64,000 nucleotides of DNA, from the IMG/VR virus record IMGVR_UViG_3300033145_000767, positions 26,470 through 90,469 of that record; one strand, 5' to 3'. Numbering within the stretch: the first letter of the stretch is position 1; each line of letters starts with the position of its first letter. The translations under genes were made by a program, and so were the position numbers. This DNA comes from a virus. The notes beneath the pieces are model-generated. The model was not told the DNA's origin. It was given only the letters and a program-made list of their open reading frames with translations, and did no database searches. Below are positions 22,126 through 30,157 of the stretch, piece by piece.

Positions 22126-23085
22126 ATGAAAGATTTACGAAGGTATATTGCTGTAGTTTTGTTACTAACTGTTGTGGGGCTAAACTCTTATGGTATAAAC
22201 AAAAATACTGCACATGCTAATTCAAATGCAAGAGCTACAATTTCATTATCTGGGGGTGTTATTATATTAGCCGATTCTTTTTCTTATTTTATAAAAAATT
22301 ATATTAAAACTAGAGATTCATCTAATAGTGGGATGAAAGAACTAGCCCATAGAGAGCTTGAAAATCATGTAAATATCGCTAGAAATAAAGGAAGTATAAA
22401 AAGCAATAAAATAACAGCCATGATTAATAAAGCTTTTATAATACACAATGAGATTGAAATAGAAAATATAAACAAAAAACCTTCATACAAGTATCTTAAA
22501 TCAGTAACAGTATTTGTAGAGGGGTTACAGCTAGTTTTTAAAACAGAAGACACACCATTTGATGTAAAAAGATGGTCGGGAACAGGTGTAGTAGTTAAGA
22601 TAGATAATAAAAACACCTATATATTAACTAATAAGCATGTAGCTGGTGGTTATAGAGATGGGCATAAAGAAATCTATATTGCAACTGCAAATAGAAAGTA
22701 TACATGTGAAATAGTAAAATTACATAAATCACAGGATTTAGCGTTATTAAAAATAAACGCTGTTTTAAAAGGCAAAGAGGTTGTTAAGGGTTATAATACA
22801 CCTGCTATTACTGAACAGGTATTTACAGTAGGTCATTCTTTAGCCAGACCTTTCATGTATGGTGAAGGTATATTTGCAGGAACAACAATAGAGCATGATG
22901 TTTACCAGTTGCCTACAATCGGAGGTCAATCTGGGAGTGGGGTGTTCAATAAAAATGGTGAATTACTTGGGTTACTATATAGTATATCTGGTACACGAAA
23001 TGGCTTTGGTGTACAATGGGATTTTACTAGGGGTAATGTAGTTAAAAGCGTATATGTTAGAGAATTTTTAGAGGAGAATCTATAA
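22126..23085 (+). CDS. Exported trypsin-like serine protease
   Basis: The 319-residue protein starts with a classic signal peptide: a basic n-region, the hydrophobic core IAVVLLLTVVGL, and a likely cut after AHA near 31. A helical region (about 40-130) precedes a chymotrypsin-fold domain with the triad H171 (LTNKHVAGG), D204 (SQDLALLKI) and S269 (GGQSGSGVFN). The acid and serine context matches Deg/HtrA-like and S1 proteases; no PDZ domain follows. Its own promoter lies upstream. It would act outside the cytoplasm, perhaps on envelope or competing-phage factors; the target is unknown. Confidence 0.8.
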   Translation: MKDLRRYIAVVLLLTVVGLNSYGINKNTAHANSNARATISLSGGVIILADSFSYFIKNYIKTRDSSNSGMKELAHRELENHVNIARNKGSIKSNKITAMINKAFIIHNEIEIENINKKPSYKYLKSVTVFVEGLQLVFKTEDTPFDVKRWSGTGVVVKIDNKNTYILTNKHVAGGYRDGHKEIYIATANRKYTCEIVKLHKSQDLALLKINAVLKGKEVVKGYNTPAITEQVFTVGHSLARPFMYGEGIFAGTTIEHDVYQLPTIGGQSGSGVFNKNGELLGLLYSISGTRNGFGVQWDFTRGNVVKSVYVREFLEENL

Positions 23086-23360
23086 TGAGTGAAATAAATA
23101 AATATAAGAAATGTAAATCAAAGAAGTGTAATAATAAAGTCCATGTTATGCATCCATCAGGGATATGTGCTTTTTGCCCTGTAAAACCATATTGGCAAGA
23201 AGAATTTGAAGATAAAATACAGTTTAGTAATTGGGGTGATTTAGATTTTTTAAGCACTGATTATAACATAGAAAGACTATGTGAAAAATTTATCGGAGAA
23301 GCTAAACAAAAAGTTAAAGTTAAATGTAAAGGTGGAATGATACAGATAGAGAGAATATAA
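23085..23360 (+). CDS. Cys-rich putative zinc protein, 91 aa
   Basis: C10/C15 and CAFC (about 28-31) form a zinc-ribbon-like N-terminus, followed by an acidic aromatic middle and a basic strand at the end. It lies between the exported protease and DNA polymerase genes and shares single bases with both. The role is unknown; an accessory to the polymerase is conceivable. Confidence 0.5.
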   Translation: MSEINKYKKCKSKKCNNKVHVMHPSGICAFCPVKPYWQEEFEDKIQFSNWGDLDFLSTDYNIERLCEKFIGEAKQKVKVKCKGGMIQIERI

Positions 23361-25093
23361 TGGGATTATTTGATGCTATAAAGAAAAAGGAAGCTTTAGC
23401 AAATGGTATACTAAATAACATAGATGAAGTAGATTTTGTTGGGGGTAGAATAACCCTTGATATTGAAACTAATTCTCTTCAAGATAATGCAAAAATACTG
23501 GGGGTTGGTTTAAGAACAAATGACAAAAGTTATTTTGTACCTTTTGAAAGAATAATAGTTGATAAGTTAAGCAAGTTACTTATGAAAGCTGACCCTCTTA
23601 TTCTTCATAATGCTATCTTTGATTTAAACTTATTAAAAATAAATGGGGTAAACTTTACAGAAAATGTATTTTGTACTCAAGTAGCCTCATGGCTAGAAGA
23701 CGAAAATCAATCTCATAAATTAGTAGATTTAACCTTCGTTAAATTTGGGGAAGAGATTACAGAATATAAAGAATTTAGTAACCCTGATTTAATACAATTA
23801 GCTATACATTGTAAAAAGCAAATACCTGCAACAGAAATGTTGTATGATTACTATATGGAAAATCTAGATATACCTATGGATTTGATAAATCTAGAAATGA
23901 AGATTACTCCTATATTGTTACATATGCAGAGGGAAGGGCTATATATAGATGTTGATAAGCTCCTTGACTTAAAAAAAGAATATAAAGTAGAGGTAAAAAA
24001 GCTAGAAAAAGAAGTATTAGCCTTAATGCCTAGTAAAGTAGATATAATGTCCCCAAAGCAACTAAGTAATATGCTCTTTAATATTATGGGGTTTAGACCC
24101 GAGGGGGAGTTAAATAAGGCCGGTTACTATTCAACGGCTAAAGAAGTTCTTAAGAAGTTAGGATTAAAGCATGCAGTAGCAAAGAAGATTTTAGAATTTA
24201 GGGAAAAGATTAAAACTCAAAATACTTATATAGACCCCCTGCTTATTAAAAGATGGGCAGATGGTAAGGTACACACCCATTTTAAGCCTACAGGCACTAG
24301 GGTGGGTAGACTTTCTTCTAAGAACCCTAATGTTCAACAGGTTACAAATAAAGAGCCTAGAATTAGAAAGATATTTAAAGCCCCAAGGGGGTATAAGTTA
24401 TTGATTGCTGATTATAGCCAAATGCATTTAAGGATATTGGCTCACTTTTCACAAGAACCAAAAATGCTTAAAATATTTAATGACCCCAAAGGGGACATTC
24501 ACCAAACTACTGCTGACTTAGTAGGTGTTTCAAGGGATGAAGCAAAGATAGTAAACTTTGGTATACTATATGGATTTTCAGCCGGGAGTTTATCAGAGTT
24601 TTTGAAAGTACCTTATAAAAAAGGTAAGCAAATAATGAAAGAGTATAAAGAAACATATAAGTGTGTGTTTCAGTTTATGGCCCAGGTTATACAGTTCTTT
24701 AAAGCTAATGGTTATGTATATACGCTTCTAGGGAGAAAAAGAAGGTTAATATATGATAGTAGCTTTTCAGAAGGTAAGAAAGGTTATCTAGAAAGGGAAG
24801 CTTTTAACTCAGTAGTTATTGGTAGTGAAGCTGATATAATGAAGACAGGCATGGTTAATGTATATGAATTAACTAAACAATATGGCTTTAGTATGGTTAA
24901 TCAGGTACATGATGAATTAGTGTTACAAATTAAAGAAGAAGATATAACAAAAGAACTGCTATTAAAGGTGCAAGAAGCTTTAGATTATGATTTAGGTTCT
25001 GTTGTAGTTAATAGTGAAATTATAATAGCTGACAACTGGGGAGAGAAAAAGACAGGCGAAAAGTTTGATATAGAAAGCTATGAAGGGATATAA
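23360..25093 (+). CDS. Family A DNA polymerase with 3'-5' exonuclease domain
   Basis: The replicative polymerase, 577 residues. Exo I is D34IE36T and exo II is LILHNAIFD89. Exo III should be YxxxD but reads H150-C-K-K-Q154, so its Tyr and Asp appear replaced. The polymerase motifs are A (ADYSQMHLRI, D351), B (RDEAKIVNFGILYG, about 391-404) and C (QVHDELVL, about 514-521). In motif A, the Glu that acts as steric gate in E. coli Pol I (DYSQIELR) is His here. Motif B keeps Phe at the nucleotide-discriminating position. There is no 5' nuclease domain; gene 14677 supplies that. Confidence 0.9.
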   Translation: MGLFDAIKKKEALANGILNNIDEVDFVGGRITLDIETNSLQDNAKILGVGLRTNDKSYFVPFERIIVDKLSKLLMKADPLILHNAIFDLNLLKINGVNFTENVFCTQVASWLEDENQSHKLVDLTFVKFGEEITEYKEFSNPDLIQLAIHCKKQIPATEMLYDYYMENLDIPMDLINLEMKITPILLHMQREGLYIDVDKLLDLKKEYKVEVKKLEKEVLALMPSKVDIMSPKQLSNMLFNIMGFRPEGELNKAGYYSTAKEVLKKLGLKHAVAKKILEFREKIKTQNTYIDPLLIKRWADGKVHTHFKPTGTRVGRLSSKNPNVQQVTNKEPRIRKIFKAPRGYKLLIADYSQMHLRILAHFSQEPKMLKIFNDPKGDIHQTTADLVGVSRDEAKIVNFGILYGFSAGSLSEFLKVPYKKGKQIMKEYKETYKCVFQFMAQVIQFFKANGYVYTLLGRKRRLIYDSSFSEGKKGYLEREAFNSVVIGSEADIMKTGMVNVYELTKQYGFSMVNQVHDELVLQIKEEDITKELLLKVQEALDYDLGSVVVNSEIIIADNWGEKKTGEKFDIESYEGI

Positions 25094-25134
25094 TGAGTAA
25101 AAAAGGTGAAAAACACTATATGAAAAATGATTAA
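25093..25134 (+). other. 13-codon frame after the polymerase gene
   Basis: MSKKGEKHYMKND starts at the polymerase stop and ends overlapping the next start. It may be a translational-coupling leader or a relic. Nothing supports a function. Confidence 0.2.
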
Positions 25135-25441
25135 GTGGCTACCAATTACAATAATATATTACATAATTCACTCAGTAATCTCTTACAAAGTAAATATTGT
25201 AGGGGGTTGGAAGTGGGGGGCAATATGTTATGCTCTAGGTTTCATACCCCTGTGGTTATGGGTGTGCATGGTGTCAGATAACCTATTAAGAGATGGGTTA
25301 ATATTTGATACAGTATTAGTTGTTACATGTGCTTTAACATATGCTTATTTGGGTTATGGTAGTAAGTTTACAGTACTTCAATGGGTAGGTGTAGCAGTAG
25401 CAGTAATAGGGTTTTTAATCATTCAACTAGGGGGTAAATAA
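25127..25441 (+). CDS. Small four-helix membrane protein, DMT/EamA-like
   Basis: The 104-residue product has four hydrophobic helices, ending in LQWVGVAVAVIGFLIIQLG, which resembles the last helix of small drug/metabolite transporters. Its size equals an EmrE-like half transporter. It directly precedes and overlaps the MgtC-like gene, so the two membrane proteins are probably made together. Confidence 0.6.
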   Translation: MIKWLPITIIYYIIHSVISYKVNIVGGWKWGAICYALGFIPLWLWVCMVSDNLLRDGLIFDTVLVVTCALTYAYLGYGSKFTVLQWVGVAVAVIGFLIIQLGGK

Positions 25442-25851
25442 TGTATACTGAAATGTACGCTAAGCTAGCTTTAGCATTATGCATTGGTTATTTACTTGGC
25501 ATTGATAGGGGAAGGTTTCAGAAACCTGCAGGACTTAGAGACCTTATATTCGTAACACTATCGGGGTGCTTATGCTCACTATTAGGGCTAGAACTACTAA
25601 AAATGGGTATGCCAAATGTAGATATGTCAAGAGTTTTATACGCCCCAATTATAGGGCTAGGGTTTTTAGGTAGTGGGGTTATTATACAATATAAACAAAA
25701 CATAGAAGGTATCACAACAGCTAGTCTTTTATTATTATCAGTAATTCTAGGGCTACTTTGTGGCATAGGCTCATATGAAATAGTCTGTGTAGCAACTTTA
25801 GTATCTTATATAGTTTTAAAAGGAAAGTTTGTGGAAGGGGTGAAAAAGTAA
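25441..25851 (+). CDS. MgtC/SapB family membrane protein
   Basis: The 136-residue protein follows the MgtC pattern: LALALCIGYLLGIDRGR (family G.liG.ER), KPAGLRDLIFVTLSGCL (aGlRT..lv.lg), APIIGLGFLGSGVI (GigFlGaG.i) and IEGITTASLLLLSVILG (v.GlTTAa.iw). The conserved Glu and Thr of GxER and LRT are Asp here (IDR, LRD). In bacteria MgtC lowers F1Fo ATP synthase activity and affects Mg2+ and pH homeostasis. In a phage it might adjust host energy state; that is inference. Confidence 0.8.
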   Translation: MYTEMYAKLALALCIGYLLGIDRGRFQKPAGLRDLIFVTLSGCLCSLLGLELLKMGMPNVDMSRVLYAPIIGLGFLGSGVIIQYKQNIEGITTASLLLLSVILGLLCGIGSYEIVCVATLVSYIVLKGKFVEGVKK

Positions 25852-26399
25852 TGAGATTTTATTTTACTGCGGATTGCCATTTTAATCATGGGAATGTAAT
25901 TAAGTATTGTGGGAGACCATTCTCAGATTATACCGAGATGAACGAAACTATAATCAGGAATTGGAACTCAATAGTTAAGCCTGAAGACACAGTATTTCAT
26001 ATTGGGGATTTCATCTTCTATAGAGGTAAGGAGTGTCCTGAAGGGGAGGATAAGGCAAAGACAATACAGGATAGGCTAAATGGTACAATTATACATATAG
26101 AAGGTAATCACGATAAGAATAATACTGTTAAAGCAATTATACGAAGTTGTGTAATAAAGCTTGGTGGAAAATCTTTATTTCTAGTACATAACCCTAGCTA
26201 TTCAAATAAGAAATACCCTATCAATCTAGTAGGTCATGTGCATGAAAAGTGGCTAGTTAGAGAGAATGGTAATAATTCAGTATGCATAAATGTAGGGGTA
26301 GACCAGCATAACTTTCGACCTATTGACATAAACACTATTTTAAACATATACTATAAGTTTATAAAGGCAAAAGATGAAACACACAAATCTATACTTTAA
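25851..26399 (+). CDS. Calcineurin-like metallophosphoesterase
   Basis: A 182-residue enzyme with the full dimetal motif set: DCHFNHGN (8-15), HIGDF (about 50-54), GNHD (about 80-83), H in FLVHNP and GHVHEKW (about 127-133). It belongs to the small phosphoesterase group (nucleotide or RNA 2',3'-cyclic phosphate type substrates are common). The substrate is unknown here. It is distinct from the SbcD-like protein at 26677. Confidence 0.85.
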   Translation: MRFYFTADCHFNHGNVIKYCGRPFSDYTEMNETIIRNWNSIVKPEDTVFHIGDFIFYRGKECPEGEDKAKTIQDRLNGTIIHIEGNHDKNNTVKAIIRSCVIKLGGKSLFLVHNPSYSNKKYPINLVGHVHEKWLVRENGNNSVCINVGVDQHNFRPIDINTILNIYYKFIKAKDETHKSIL

Positions 26400-26520
26400 T
26401 AAAAAAGTTAGAAAAACTTGGGCTGTCAACCCAGTTGAAAAAGTTAAGAGAAGTAAAAAGAAATACAATAGACAAACAGCTAAGAAAGAGCTAAGGAGAA
26501 TTAAAAATGATAGTCTATAA
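26374..26520 (+). CDS. Small basic phage protein, 48 aa
   Basis: A very basic protein with the pattern W-x-V-N-P-V-E-K-V-K-R-S-K-K-K-Y-N-R. Comparable short basic proteins with an NPV...SKKxYxR core occur in many phages. It overlaps both neighbours. Nucleic-acid binding is likely from composition; the role is unknown. Confidence 0.55.
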   Translation: MKHTNLYFNKKVRKTWAVNPVEKVKRSKKKYNRQTAKKELRRIKNDSL

Positions 26521-26677
26521 TGTAACAATAGAGTATGTGGTGGATGGTGAAAAAATTTATGAAAATAAAACAATGAAAAGAAATGAAGAAATGGATGTAA
26601 TTAATGACCTTTATTATGAATACCCAGAAGAGGATTATGAACAATTTAGAATACTATCTATAGAAAGAATATTATAA
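26507..26677 (+). CDS. Small acidic hypothetical protein, 56 aa
   Basis: An acidic protein with a beta-hairpin-like start (MIVYNVTIEYVVDGEKIYEN) and an acidic helix in the second half. Start and stop overlap neighbouring genes; AAGGAG lies upstream. Not assigned to a family. Confidence 0.5.
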   Translation: MIVYNVTIEYVVDGEKIYENKTMKRNEEMDVINDLYYEYPEEDYEQFRILSIERIL

Positions 26678-27567
26678 TGAAAGTACTTATTTTCTCAGAC
26701 CTTCACATAGATAAAAATAGTAGAGAGGAATGCAGGAGTATCCTTGCTGAAATACTAAAAATTGCAGGGAAACATAATGTAGATGCCCTATGGAACTTAG
26801 GGGATACCTTTAATATGTATAGCCCAGCATCGGAATGCTTAGATATGTATGCATTATTTGTTTTCTCATGGGGAAAAGACATACTAAATGTAGTAGCTTC
26901 CTCACATGAAAGTACTGAATTAGGTAAGAGTGTTCTAAATCATTTTGAAATACTGTCAAAAGACTACTATATTAAACACCATGAGACAGAGTTATATGGT
27001 TATCTATTAGGTCATTATATGTTAAATGAAAGTTCATGTGGTTATAAGGTAAAGAGAAGTGTTAAGGAACTAAAAAAGTACAAAAGAGTATTCTTAGGGC
27101 ATCAGCATACTTCTCAAGAGATGGGAAATGCTATTCACATTGGTAGTTGTAGATATGTAAGCTTTTCAGAATACCTAGATACTAAAAGAGTTTTAATACT
27201 AGATTTAGAAACAGATATACTAGAAGAAATTATTTTAGAGTCCCCTATACCTATGTCTGTAGTTGGGTGTGATAAAGATAGTATAAATAAACTTTGGTGT
27301 GAATTGAAGATTTTAAACCCAAGGAACAAGGTAAAGGTAATATTTAACGACTTAGAAAGCTACAAAAATAGTATAAACTCTATGTCAGGGTGGTCAAACA
27401 AATTTGTAGAATTTAAAATAGAATTGAATTTTCAAATTAAAGGCACAGAAATTAAAGAAAATAATGATGATAGTTTTAGTAATGATTTTATAAAATGGCT
27501 AGATGATAATAACATTGACAAGGAGATTAAAGAGGTATTAAAGAAAGAAGTTGAAAATGTCAGATAA
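26677..27567 (+). CDS. SbcD/Mre11-like nuclease subunit
   Basis: The 296-residue metallophosphoesterase-type protein has DLHID (8-12), NLGDTF (about 40-45), GHYMLN (about 112-117) and GHQH (about 140-143). These match phage T4 gp47 / SbcD-like exonuclease subunits, partner of SbcC at 27760. The motif that is normally GNHD/E reads SSHE here, keeping the His. It would process DNA ends in recombination and host DNA breakdown. Confidence 0.75.
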   Translation: MKVLIFSDLHIDKNSREECRSILAEILKIAGKHNVDALWNLGDTFNMYSPASECLDMYALFVFSWGKDILNVVASSHESTELGKSVLNHFEILSKDYYIKHHETELYGYLLGHYMLNESSCGYKVKRSVKELKKYKRVFLGHQHTSQEMGNAIHIGSCRYVSFSEYLDTKRVLILDLETDILEEIILESPIPMSVVGCDKDSINKLWCELKILNPRNKVKVIFNDLESYKNSINSMSGWSNKFVEFKIELNFQIKGTEIKENNDDSFSNDFIKWLDDNNIDKEIKEVLKKEVENVR

Positions 27568-27763
27568 AATTGTTAGGTGTTCAAACTGTAGAGAGGAAAT
27601 ATATGAATATATAAATCCCTATAAAAATGATGCGTGCGTATCCTCAGATTTTATGGGCATTAATGGTAATAGAAACCCTATAGAAGGGGAAGAAACTTCT
27701 TGCCCTAGGTGTAACTATAACATCTTTAACGATTTAGCAAAAATAGCAGGGGTGAATAGATGA
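27557..27763 (+). CDS. Zinc-ribbon protein between the SbcD and SbcC genes
   Basis: The 68-residue product has CSNC (about 8-11) and CPRC (about 49-52), a typical zinc ribbon. It starts at ATG 27557, overlapping the SbcD-like gene, and overlaps the SbcC-like gene by four bases. Its position inside the nuclease operon suggests an accessory subunit, but no data support more. Confidence 0.55.
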   Translation: MSDKIVRCSNCREEIYEYINPYKNDACVSSDFMGINGNRNPIEGEETSCPRCNYNIFNDLAKIAGVNR

Positions 27764-29202
27764 GAGTAAAAAGATTATACCTTAATAATTTTAAACTATT
27801 TATAGAAGAAAATATAGAGCCTAAAGGTCTTAATATTTTTATAGGGGATAATAGGGATAATGAAAGTTCTAACGCTTCTGGTAAGTCTACACTAGCTTTA
27901 GAGGCTTTAATGTTCGTATTATATGGGTATACTACTGCTAAATTAGCAGATACTATTTCTAAAGGTAAAAATATGGCATCTGTAGAAGTTTTACTAGAGT
28001 TAAAAGGTATTGAGTATAAGATTAGTAGAGAAATACCAAGTAAGCTCTATATGGAAGTTAATGGCGAGGAAAAGCAATTTGCTACAGCTACTATAGCCCA
28101 AAAATATATTAACGCCATCTTTGGGGATGTTGACTTCTTTAAAAAGTTTAGAACTCTTGATATGCAAAGCGGTATAAACCTATTAGACTTAGGTAATACT
28201 TCTTTAAAGAATTTACTTATGCAATTTATACAAGATTACTTTACCAAGATAAGAAAATCTTTACAAGAGAAGAAACAAAACATGGCTAGATTTCACATCA
28301 AGCATAGAATATTCACACATTTTTATTCTGAGAAAAGAATAGCAGTACTTGACAAACAAATTACTAGGCTTAAGGGTGAATTTGGTTCTACTAAGGGAGA
28401 CCCTAATACACAAGCTAGAGAGATATATAGTGAGTTATGTGGAAGTAATACTGCAATTATTAATATAGCACAACATCTTGAAGAGATTAGTAGAAATAAC
28501 TGCCCTACATGCAATAGGAAACTTCCTAAAGAGATAAATAAGAAACTAGTAGATGAACTTAATGAAGAGTTAGATATAGCTACAGATAGGAGCCAAGAAC
28601 TTACAGAACAGTTAGGTAAAACTAATAAAGATATAGGAAATTATAACAAAAGGTTAGAAGAAGTACATAATGATTTAAACCATGTTCGTGAGTTAAAGCA
28701 AAAAATAGAGCATATGAAAATATTAAAAGACTATAAATATACTGATAGGGATGTATCAATCTATACTAGTTCCCTGAGGGTACTTGATAATTTCTCTGCT
28801 CTTTATATAGAAAATTGGTTAGCAAGTTTGAGTGTTATAATCAACGCATTGTTAAAAGAAATAAATATAAGTATCAAATTTGATGCTACCAAAGAATTTA
28901 TGACAATACAAGATGGTACAGAAACAATGAAGTATGACCAGCTTAGCACAGGTCAAAAAAGATTTCTTAACATAATATTTAAGTTATCAATATTAATGCA
29001 TAAAAATTTAGAAGGTATTATAGTAATAGATGAGGGAATAGATGCCTTAGATATTACTAATCTTAAAAGATTAATTAGAGTATTTGAATCTTTACCTTTT
29101 CAAGTATTTTTAATATCTCAACACTCTGACATAAAGAGTTTGAAAGATGTTAAATGTTTTAATATACTTAGGCAAAACAACAAGGCTAAGGTGGTTGCAT
29201 GA
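27760..29202 (+). CDS. SbcC/Rad50-like ATPase
   Basis: The 480-residue SMC-type ATPase has an N-terminal P-loop (FIGDN...SNASGKST, about 27-45) and short coiled coils. A zinc hook CPTC (C248, C251) follows. The ABC signature LSTGQKR (about 395-401) and Walker B GIIVIDEGIDALD (about 421-433) complete it. It is the gp46-type partner of the SbcD-like nuclease. The coiled coils are much shorter than in bacterial SbcC, as usual in phages. Confidence 0.85.
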   Translation: MRVKRLYLNNFKLFIEENIEPKGLNIFIGDNRDNESSNASGKSTLALEALMFVLYGYTTAKLADTISKGKNMASVEVLLELKGIEYKISREIPSKLYMEVNGEEKQFATATIAQKYINAIFGDVDFFKKFRTLDMQSGINLLDLGNTSLKNLLMQFIQDYFTKIRKSLQEKKQNMARFHIKHRIFTHFYSEKRIAVLDKQITRLKGEFGSTKGDPNTQAREIYSELCGSNTAIINIAQHLEEISRNNCPTCNRKLPKEINKKLVDELNEELDIATDRSQELTEQLGKTNKDIGNYNKRLEEVHNDLNHVRELKQKIEHMKILKDYKYTDRDVSIYTSSLRVLDNFSALYIENWLASLSVIINALLKEINISIKFDATKEFMTIQDGTETMKYDQLSTGQKRFLNIIFKLSILMHKNLEGIIVIDEGIDALDITNLKRLIRVFESLPFQVFLISQHSDIKSLKDVKCFNILRQNNKAKVVA

Positions 29203-29642
29203 GTGCGAAAGGTATAAGATTCTATAAAAGAAACCCTTGGTTAAGGCACTATTATAATGCTAAAACTAGATGCGAAAATATTAAATATAAAAATTATAAA
29301 AACTATGGAGGTAGAGGAATAAAGTTTTTATTAACCAAAGAAGAAATAAAGACTATATGGTTTAGGGATAAAGCATGGTTATTAAATAAACCAAGTATAG
29401 ATAGGGTAAACAATGATGAAGATTATACTTATGGTAATTGTAGGTTTATAGAGATAGAAGAAAACAGAATTAAAGATAGTATAAAGGGTGTAAATCAATA
29501 TAATTTAGAGGGTGTTTTTATCTGTAATTGGAAAAGTGCCAGACAGATAGAAAGAATATTAGGTATACCTAATAGTAATATTTCTAGTGTATGTAAGGGA
29601 AAAAGAATATCAGCACATGGGTATACTTGGAGGTTTATATAA
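29199..29642 (+). CDS. Free-standing HNH-like homing endonuclease with NUMOD1 domain
   Basis: A 147-residue member of the DRIDNDG-type family: RCENIKYKNYKNYGGRG, SIDRVNNDEDY (Gly of DG replaced by Glu), GNCRFIE, and a NUMOD1 end with ISSVCKGKRISAHGYTWRF. It begins in ATGA overlap with the SbcC-like gene and its last base is the first of the next gene. Sequence is more diverged than between 12747 and 19370. Confidence 0.8.
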   Translation: MSAKGIRFYKRNPWLRHYYNAKTRCENIKYKNYKNYGGRGIKFLLTKEEIKTIWFRDKAWLLNKPSIDRVNNDEDYTYGNCRFIEIEENRIKDSIKGVNQYNLEGVFICNWKSARQIERILGIPNSNISSVCKGKRISAHGYTWRFI

Positions 29643-30157
29643 TGAGAAAAGAACCTAAATGGAAATATTTTGTAAGAATGGCTCACTTCTTAATGGGTAG
29701 GTTTGGTTTTGATAAGCCCTTAGTTGTGGTACGAGATAATAGAATTGATTGTCCCTGCTGTGTAGATGATTGGAATGACGCAGAAAAGATTAAAATTCAA
29801 TACCACTCAAGAAGACTTGGGCGGGTTCCTTACTGTTATGTACTTAGTTTCTTACTACACGAAATAGGTCATTTAGTTAATGAAATGCCTTATGCTACAG
29901 ATATGGAAGTAATTGAAAGCGAAAGGGAAGCAGAACGATTCTCTAATGAAACCATTAAAGAAGAGTACCCTGAAGTATACAAACAAATGATAAAGGAGAT
30001 GAGAAAAAGAAAAAGCTTAGTAAAAATATTTAGAGAAAAAACCTGTAGAAACCCATACTATTGGGCATACAAAGAATTAAAAGAGTATAAAATAACTACA
30101 TCAAAGGAGGATAAGAAATGGTTAAGAAAAAAAGAGAGCCAATTAAAATCCCTGTAG
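29642..30157 (+). CDS. Putative zinc metallopeptidase (HExxH type)
   Basis: The 171-residue protein contains HEIGHLVNE (about 74-82), the HExxH zinc site, and a downstream ESEREAERF helix whose Glu could be the third ligand. A CPCC pair lies near 39-42. The start is ATG 29642; a longer start lies inside the endonuclease gene. It may be cytoplasmic, since no signal is visible. The following gene is a ClpP-like protease. Confidence 0.6.
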   Translation: MRKEPKWKYFVRMAHFLMGRFGFDKPLVVVRDNRIDCPCCVDDWNDAEKIKIQYHSRRLGRVPYCYVLSFLLHEIGHLVNEMPYATDMEVIESEREAERFSNETIKEEYPEVYKQMIKEMRKRKSLVKIFREKTCRNPYYWAYKELKEYKITTSKEDKKWLRKKESQLKSL

